A stretch of DNA of 64,000 bases from Hyparrhenia diplandra (taxonomy: Eukaryota > Streptophyta > Magnoliopsida > Poales > Poaceae). The translations under genes and the position numbers were made by a program. A model generated the notes under the pieces. It worked only from the letters and a program-made list of their open reading frames with translations, did no database searches and had not been told where the DNA came from. The stretch is taken from contig JADLZK010005874.1 in assembly GCA_015847255.1 (NCBI GenBank), positions 124,001 to 188,000 on the forward strand, in the 5' to 3' direction. Positions within the stretch are counted from its first letter, which is position 1; every line of letters starts with the position of its first letter. Below are positions 57,300-64,000 of the stretch, in pieces.

Positions 57300-58230
57300 T
57301 AGAATTGGCGCGGCGTTGCCGCTATGGCCGGTATGACCCGTGGTATTTTTTATTTGAAAGTTATTATTTATTGTGAAATGTTTTCGTTAATTATGTAGGC
57401 TTTGTTTCATATATGTAGTTAAATTAATTGTATAAGATTAATGTGGTTAGATAAGATATTTTTTATATATTTGTGTCATTATTTTTTTTGTCTTACTTTG
57501 CATTTGAGTTAAGGGTGATTGGATGAGTATGGTGGTTAGTTATGTGTCGGTGTAATTGTCGCTATGTTATATTTTATATTTATTATTGGAATGGAGCTAT
57601 CACATTTTTTTGGAGGAAAGAGGCTAAAAGTATTTATTAAGTAGTCGAAAGTTTAATGTGATGATATTTTATCATGAAGAGTTACGAATAATTGATTTCC
57701 TATTTTATGTTTTTTTAATTTGATTTTCATATGTACCCCAAAAAAACATAGGAGTAGCTGTACAACAAAACTTCCAATTAAAATATGTTCTATTTTGGAT
57801 CCACTGCATAGAATTATTTATGAGGATTTCAACACAATTTAATTTTTTTTTTTTTTATGATTTTTCTTTAATTTAGTATGCATTTTTGTAGTGTTACCAA
57901 ATTTATTCGTGTAAGAAAAAGAATAGACAAGACAAAAGCTTGAGTTGGGCCAATTTTGGCCCATTAAGGCCAAGCAGGCCGAGTGGGGAGGGAGGTCGGC
58001 CTTGGCGGCGTGGTGCGATTTGAAAAACTTTGAGGGGCGTGCCCGTTAAATTTCCCGTGAGAAGGCCTGGACTGCAGGTTGATTTCATATAAATTCGAGG
58101 GCTTTTTGTAAAATGACCGGGACTCGCCTAATCTGGGCCGCCCATCCAGCCGATCGGACGGCCGAGAGCAGCCAGCGACGTGGCCACGCTGGCTGGCCCC
58201 TCTTTTGGTGCAGGTATGGTATATAAGAGA
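57300..58230. mobile_element. Insertion (unclassified) in the upstream region of copy B
   Basis: Copy A joins 'ttggattcct...tag' to 'gtcgtcacctttgctcac' within about 45 bp. Copy B has about 930 bp of mostly AT-rich DNA here, with a GC-rich right part (57,940-58,200). No clear TIR or target duplication; no gene. Confidence 0.45.
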
Positions 58231-58639
58231 GATATGTGAGTCGTCACCTTCGCTGACGCACGATCAGCTGGCTGGTCAGGTCGCCCAGCGCCAACGAGAT
58301 ACGCGAGAGTCGCCCGAGTCATGCTTCGTGACATCCTATGTAACTTTATTTGAAGTCTACAGAAAAACAAATAATTCAAGTTTATCATGCATGTTTTTAT
58401 TTAATTTTTCTCTACATGTAGTTTTAACGTAGGAAATTAGTATGTTTTCTACTGAATCCATTCCAAATTATAGTTCTTGACTTTTTTTTTACCGCAGGTT
58501 TGACCACTCGTCTTGTTCAAAAATTTGTATAAAATATTATTTCTTTTGTTGTGGCTTGATTTATTAACAAAAGTTATTCAAGATTGACTTAAATAGGACT
58601 ATGTCGTCTATGTTTGTATAATTTTTTTTTAATACTGGG

Positions 58640-60330
58640 AAATATGCCGTCGCGTTGTTACGGGTGGATGTCAAATTATTCGTTTCAATACCGTAATAAT
58701 TTGTTCATAGTTTTCATGCACACTGCTTTCTTAAATTATGGTAAATGAAAAAAAATAAAAGTGCTCGTGTGTTGTCACGGGGTCTACGCCACGCTGGTGT
58801 TCATTGAACAAAAATGACTTACCTATTTTGTTATATTTAATTGGAGTTTGTATATTAAATTTGGGACATCATAATTATTATTATTGTTACAATAAAAGTC
58901 TTATATGTGAGAAAATCACACTCCCTCCGTTCCAATAATAAGACGTTTTTTTTTTTTTCTCCAGATGTCATGCGGGGTATGGCTGATGCCACCGGCACTT
59001 CATTTTGTCATGGGTCGAGTCGATCGATATACGCAAGGCCCAAGTGCTACAGGCCGCTGATATACGTTTCTCTAGATTCTTTGATTGTGCCATCCCAAGA
59101 TAATTAATTTAACAGCTATAAGTAAACCAAATATTTAGATGGATATTACTACTTCATCGGTGCATGTTTATTTACTTGAGCCCTATTAAATTCTGTTCTC
59201 GCATCGTCTTTTGTCTATCTCCCGTGGTAGTGCGTCTCCCCTCTCCCCTGTCCTCTATCTTTTAGTTTCTTCCACTCGTTCGTTCACATGCACCTGCACA
59301 GCTAGAGCTTAATGTCAACATCCCGTCATCCACACACAAAGCACACCAAGGTCCAAGCCATATGGAGCGACCGGCAGCAGGCAGTAGCAAGGGCGGCGTG
59401 GCCAGCGAACACCGAGCAAGGACCGTGTGCCTTTGCGAGCCATCACGAAGTCGAGAGAAGCCGGCGAGGTAGCATGGCCATTTGAATCGGTTCGCATGGA
59501 GGGGACGATGCTCGCGTGCGTGGCAAGGATGGAACACATGTAAAACGTGAAGTCGCCGATGATTTTTCTATTGAATCGCAATGTTCGATTTCGAGGGACT
59601 TTTTTTGATGATCGAAAAACCCCTTTCGCTACTCCATTGTTTAAGTATGTTGCCATCCCTTCTTGAACCATGTCTCGTTCTCGTTGTTGCCGGCGTAGGA
59701 TATGAGTTAAGTCTTCAACCGATTCAAGTTCTAATCCCAAAACCATGCCTTTAGGGGCGGTTAGGCGGCAGCGGGAAAGAAGAGCCGCCCGCCGCGACGT
59801 CGGGATCTATGCCGGAGTCGAACGGGCGGTTTTGCTGAACACGCCGACGTCGGGGCGGCCGGCGTAGGGCGAAAGGTGGCGCCGCGACACGGGGGCGCCC
59901 GGTCGTGAAAGAGGCTCACGCTGGCGACGATTTTTTCTTTGAAAGGACGGGTGAGTGGGATATATACGTATGTACGTGGAGAGTCCCGACAGGTATGTAT
60001 ATGGAAAGTCTACGGAGGGCAATAATATTACGTATCCTATACGGACTTCCGATCGTATATGGCAGACACAAGGCATAGGAAACCGAGCGGAACGTGTACA
60101 AAGCGAAAAAAAAAAAAGGTGGAAAAAAAAGGTGGGACTGAAATTTTATTTCTTTATTAGTAGGTATAGATATAGATATAAGATTATTAGTAGGTTACTC
60201 TTTATTAAAGGCCCTATTTAGAAAAAGATGTGAAAAGACCGGTGAAAAGCCCGGTGAAAAAAGAGGTGGGACTGAAATTTTCTCTCTTTATTAGTAGGTA
60301 TAGATATAGATATAGATATAGATATAGAAG
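58640..60330. mobile_element. 1.7-kb insertion with TATAGA microsatellite tail (retroposon-like)
   Basis: Inserted inside the shared Stowaway of copy B. The left end contains gccgtcgcgttgttacgggt, a widespread grass repeat motif. The right end is (TATAGA)n at 60,300-60,328. The block gtgggactgaaatttt...ttattagtaggtatagata occurs twice (60,133-60,180 and 60,267-60,310). An open frame of 143 codons on the minus strand (59,315-59,746) has no recognised domain and low support as a gene. Confidence 0.45.
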
Positions 60331-60339
60331 GCAGTGATT

Positions 60340-61785
60340 AAACTTAGAGTAAAAAACTCAAACAAACTATAATTTGAAACCGATGGAGTAGAAGAATCAA
60401 ATATTGAATACACGGTTTGTGATATTAGTGTCCGATGACGGATTTAGGTAGTGTCGGGGCATGACCGCTCGAGCCCTTCGACTGATACGATGCTCGAAGA
60501 ATGAAGAAGTGTCTAAGTCATTGGAAAAAGTTGTAGCTACAAAAATTGGAAGAGAAGGCCAAAGGGCTAGGGTGTTCATGAATAATGGACTAAATCAATC
60601 CTAACACATAACATGTTGCTCTAATATTTTGCAGTAACGCATCTGACGTACTTTCCGTTAGTGTTTGGCTTAGTCTCTGTCTTTTTTTTTTTTTTTTTGT
60701 ACTTTCTCAATGCATTTGTCTTCTCATTAGTATTGAAAGGACAACTTAAGGCAAAAATACGTGCTCCGTCTCATCTCACTTGAAACACTTGATGTGAACA
60801 AGTTCTCCTTTCTCTTCTTTCTTGCTCTCATGTCTTCGCATGATGTTGTCTCTTTGAATGCCTTCTATTGTGCCTCATTTGACTATTTCTCTTTTTCTTG
60901 GAATGAAATCCAAGTCAACTTTTATCATCAAGGTTCAACCACCCATAATCATAGATTCATCAAATATGATCAACATCCCTAGCAATGTTGGATCCTTCAT
61001 ATATTTCCAGAAATTCATCCAGATGTCATGAGGGGCGCCTCTTCAAATCACACAGTTTGTAGAACACATCTTTACTCAAAGCACCATGGTATAAAATCGC
61101 GGGCTATAGAATTTAGAAGAGCTTGGCCAAAACGCTATTTCGACGCTATTAGGCGCTATAGCGCTAATGAGCATCGCGACAGCCGCTTTTGGCGCTATAG
61201 TGACGCTATTTTGACGTTATAGTGCGTTATTTTTTATAGTGCAAAGCACCAAATAAAAAAAAAAAGAGTGCATTGGGATGATCTAGCACTATAAGAAGTA
61301 CCCTTATACATGACGGTTCAGGTGACATAGAATTCTGTTATATGTGAAGGTTCATTTAATTTCTGAAGTGATACATGGTTTGTTCGGCTGGCTGGTTGAA
61401 CCAGCCAGCAAAGTGTTTTCCTCTCACGTAAAACCAAGACACGACCAACCAACCAACTAGCCAAAAAGTACTTTTTTTCTCACAACAAATCAGCACCAGC
61501 CAACCAAAGACCCGGCCAAAGCCGAACAAGGCCCATATCTGTGACGACTCGTTAAGTTGTTGTCATGGTTGGACATCACAGGTCATTTTGGCACCTCTGT
61601 GGTAAAATCAAATCAATTATAACACCCTCGGTGTTAGGTAGTCATTAACACTAATCATTGGTGCATCAGCGCAATTAATAAGAATTGTTGGAAGATTTTA
61701 GGTGATACTCTAGAAAAGCCAAGAAATTATTGGCAGTGAAAGGCTCCTAAGTGCACACCGTCCGACGGAACTTTCACCCAAAATA
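60340..61785. other. Spacer of the second peptide-gene tandem unit
   Basis: Homologous to 42,890-43,533 followed directly by 55,013-55,670, so it preserves the state before the copia insertion. No gene. Confidence 0.6.
61377..61533. mobile_element. Small MITE with GTTCGGCTGG ends
   Basis: A 157-bp insertion absent from the paralogous site at about 55,400 (gatacatctatgac). Starts GGTTTGTTCGGCT and ends AGCCGAACAAGGCC (inverted), flanked by CAT on both sides. Family unclear. Confidence 0.6.
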
Positions 61786-62044
61786 CTCCCTCCGGGATGG
61801 TATTATAAGTCGTTTAGGACAGCGACACGGTCTCCAAAACACAACTTTGACCTCTTATTATTATAAAAATATTTATAGAGATGTGATATATGTATACTTT
61901 TATCAAAGTATTTTTTAATACAAATTTACTCATATAATTTATACATTTACAAACTCAATAACTTAAAAGTTATTGATGATTTATATTCCCGATGTTTGAC
62001 CCAAACCTTTTCCAAAACGACTTCTAATACCATCCCTGAGGGAG
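61786..62044. mobile_element. Stowaway-like MITE with paralogous empty site
   Basis: CTCCCTCCGGGATGGTATTA ... CCATCCCTGAGGGAG with TA on both sides. The second tandem unit at about 55,683 reads cccaaaaTAtagatcaag without it, exactly the predicted pre-insertion sequence. Confidence 0.9.
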
Positions 62045-62065
62045 TATAGATCAAGTATATAAATA

Positions 62066-62309
62066 GGGAACGCATGCTATGGAAACCAGCTTCGTATGCA
62101 AACTATGAAAACTACAATTAAGGCCACATGATTTTGATATAACGTCCACGAAGACAGATGGATTTTTCTTTCACTTAAACCCTCCCACCTGAATACACAC
62201 AGGTTAGATTTAAACCCCACAGCCACAGGTGGCAGGGTTAAAGTGGAAAAAAAAACTCCACTTGTCTCCTAGACGTTGGATCCAGCTGGTTTCCATAGCA
62301 TATGTTATC
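62066..62309. mobile_element. MULE-type MITE with 9-bp target duplication
   Basis: TIRs GGGAACGCATGCTATGGAAA and (inverse) GATAACATATGCTATGGAAA continue through CCAGC. Flanks are ATATAAATA (62,057-62,065) and ATATAAAAA (62,310-62,318). The empty site in the second unit, at about 55,695, reads atataaataagtgttac. Confidence 0.78.
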
Positions 62310-62672
62310 ATATAAAAAAGCGTTACAAAATAAAGCAACGCAGTTACCTCACACATAAAACACTAGTACAAACTGTGGATTCACATGACGTACAATCACA
62401 CGCATGGCAACATAAAGTTACCTCCGACTGCATGCGATATATAGTAGCAACGTTCCAGCAGGGACTTCGTCACGTCCCAACATTATTCATATATATATCT
62501 ATATATAGCTCACTATCATAGTAGTATAACTACCAGATAGCCAGCAAGCATTACTGAAGAAGACGCGCATAGGGCCACACAGCCGCAGCTCTGATGATGA
62601 TTGAGCCACTTGTAACAGCAAGTCATCGGCGTCGCGTTTGGCAGCTGCCGATGCCCCGCGCTGTGCCAAGTA

Positions 62673-62948
62673 CTATGGGGAGTCCTCGGACGACGGGGTA
62701 GCAGCGCCGTCGACCTCGCCGTTGACGCAGCAGTTTGGCTGCAGCGGCATGCAGCATCGGCATCCTTCAGGAGGGCACACGCCCAAGGCAGACGCCGCCG
62801 CCGCGTGTGGCAGAGCCGCCGGGAGGACGCTGGCTTCTCTCAGCAGAGCTCGCGGCACGGCCGCAGCACCGGCGCTCATCTCGACGCCACCGCCGGAGAT
62901 GAGGACCACGCACACGAGAGCTACGACTAGCGTTTTGGAGACCTGCAT
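62673..62948 (-). CDS. Secreted Cys-rich peptide precursor, copy C
   Basis: 91 codons. Signal MQVSKTLVVALVCVVLISGG, Ala-rich pro-region, then GVCPPEGCRCCMPLQPNCC and VNGEVDGAATPSSEDSP. Compared with copy B the loop residues change (P to R, R to M) while all six Cys stay. The upstream in-frame Met (13 codons earlier, MHLAENRENKTSS) is not used in copy B, so the internal Met is preferred. The TATA box is at 63,028-63,034. Confidence 0.7.
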   Translation of the reverse strand: MQVSKTLVVALVCVVLISGGGVEMSAGAAAVPRALLREASVLPAALPHAAAASALGVCPPEGCRCCMPLQPNCCVNGEVDGAATPSSEDSP

Positions 62949-63027
62949 GCTGCTTGTTTTATTTTCCCGGTTCTCAGCAAGATGCAAATATGGTCGGTGC
63001 CTTCTAACTAGATGAATGATGCCTGCC

Positions 63028-63034
63028 TTTTATA
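63028..63034 (-). promoter_or_regulatory. TATA box of peptide gene C
   Basis: TATAAAAGGCAGGCATCATT on the minus strand, 80 bp before the ATG, conserved with copies A and B. Confidence 0.65.
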
Positions 63035-63248
63035 GACGAATAATGACGACGAATGCTGATGATTCCTATATACCTTTCATAGATGACGTTCGTGCGATGC
63101 GATTGAAGAAATCACTTTGGAACTGAGCTAGTTGGGACAAGCCATGGACGGGCGGCCCGAGGTGGTTTACATCTTGTGAGGTAAGCCGAGGCTGTCATTG
63201 TCACTTTGCTTGCGCACAATTAATCAGGTAATGTATCATTATGAGGTA

Positions 63249-63535
63249 CTCCCTCTGTCCCAAAGAGTTCGTCGTTTTTGACTTTTGAACTTCATGTTTG
63301 ACCATCCGTCGATATAAGAAGCGGTCTCGAAAAAAAAAAAAATGTTTGACCATCCGTCTTATTCAAAATATTTATGCAAATCATAAAATAAATTAATCAA
63401 TATTCAAGTATCTTCATTGATAAAATAAGTCGTAACAAAATAAATTATATTTGTGAAAAAAAATTGAATAAGACGAAGTACCGAATAAGATGGCACGGAA
63501 TCCGGGTGACAAACTCGATTAGGGGACGGAGGGAG
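63249..63535. mobile_element. Stowaway-like MITE, same family as 21,623-21,859
   Basis: CTCCCTCTGTCCC ... GGGGACGGAGGGAG flanked by TA. The interior matches the other copy in inverse orientation. An internal duplication of tgtttgaccatccgtc (63,294 and 63,343) brackets a short A-rich insertion. Confidence 0.85.
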
Positions 63536-63537
63536 TA

Positions 63538-64000
63538 AGCATGTGTCCTTTTTAAAATCTGTATTCAATTCAAATCTACTCAATCTCTGTACCAATCCCG
63601 ACAACGAAAAAGAAAAGCAGATCATAGGTTATAAAAGAGGCATGTCCATTCAGATCCTATTTTTTTTTTTAATCTACATACGGAGTATATCTCTCTAACA
63701 AGTATAGATTTCCAACGGGGTGCCGCCGAGGCACGCTGTGCCCTACGGGCCAGGCCGCACCGGGCTCCGTGCCTTACCTCGAGCCCAGGCCCGTCCCCAC
63801 GAGCAAAAATCGGTCCGGTCGGCCCGGTGGGCACGGCTGAAAAAATCATGCCATGCCGCTCACGGGCGATTTTTAAAACACTCAAACATGATCATTTTTA
63901 CACAGATTCCACCAAACATCCGAAAAAGCACAATATAGAATGACACGCACGATAATTTAAGATTCACCGGGCCTCACCGATTAATGCGTACAACATTATA
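63538..64000. other. Right-edge region, probable partial GC-rich repeat from about 63,715
   Basis: From about 63,715 the DNA shows repeated gggcacgg / gcccgg-type motifs (ctgtgccctacgggcc, cgtgccttacctcgagccc, ggcccggtgggcacggct), like the ends of grass DNA transposons. It runs off the window, so no element boundary can be set. No gene. Confidence 0.3.

Noticed and set aside
59315..59746. 143-codon minus-strand frame
   Set aside because: Inside an insertion with no recognised domain; mentioned under that insertion but not supported as a gene.
62638..63015. 125-codon plus-strand frame opposite peptide gene C (also 56,024-56,401 and 42,006-42,290)
   Set aside because: Antisense to the peptide genes. 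The minus strand has the signal peptide, TATA box and conserved Cys, while the plus-strand frame has no conserved features of its own.

Overview
The window is nuclear DNA from a grass (Poaceae). The evidence is plant-type introns, grass-type MITEs with CTCCCTCCGTCC ends, CACTA, MULE and hAT elements, nested Ty1/copia retrotransposons, and genes whose protein sequences match grass families (GT43 glycosyltransferase, PAM18/TIM14, PLAC8 cell number regulator 8). The species cannot be fixed from the sequence alone; rice relatives and panicoid grasses both fit.

Layout. (1) 1-21,450 is an old tandem array. A small predicted membrane-protein gene survives at both ends (1-162 partial; 19,663-20,312), and gene-less copies of its upstream DNA lie between. 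The array is split by a PIF/Harbinger-like element (2,389-3,204) and by a 12.1-kb CACTA transposon (6,447-18,564). The CACTA has its own 3-bp target duplication, two decayed transposase genes, and a second CACTA nested inside (15,505-18,225). (2) 21,600-25,400 holds MITEs and a short CACTA (22,489-23,885) with a large foldback. (3) 25,606-28,224 is a divergent pair of uncharacterised GC-rich genes, the right one cut by a hAT element with an 8-bp target duplication. (4) 28,888-31,330 is a three-exon GT43 gene with a solo LTR in intron 1 and a lost C-terminal repeat tail. (5) 31,620-34,760 is a MULE with a 9-bp target duplication and a solo LTR inside it. (6) 34,938-40,989 is the conserved core: PAM18/TIM14 and CNR8, head to head across a shared promoter with telo-box and site II motifs. 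(7) 41,650-63,200 is a tandem triplication of a gene for a small secreted Cys-rich peptide (42,036; 56,059; 62,673), all on the minus strand. Copies 1 and 2 are separated by two nested copia elements (43,534-55,012 containing 44,287-50,207), copies 2 and 3 by further insertions. The tandem copies supply 'empty sites' that date several insertions relative to the duplication.

Two themes run through the window. First, tandem duplication with loss of coding sequence in some copies. Second, many one- or two-base indels at homopolymers, dinucleotide runs and splice junctions. These break otherwise conserved genes (GT43, PAM18, CNR8, the 25.6-kb gene) and the young retroelements, so uncorrected sequencing error is a serious alternative to pseudogenisation. 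No CRISPR array, operon or intact canonical tRNA/rRNA gene was seen. Four tRNA-like (A-box/B-box) sequences lie inside CACTA elements.
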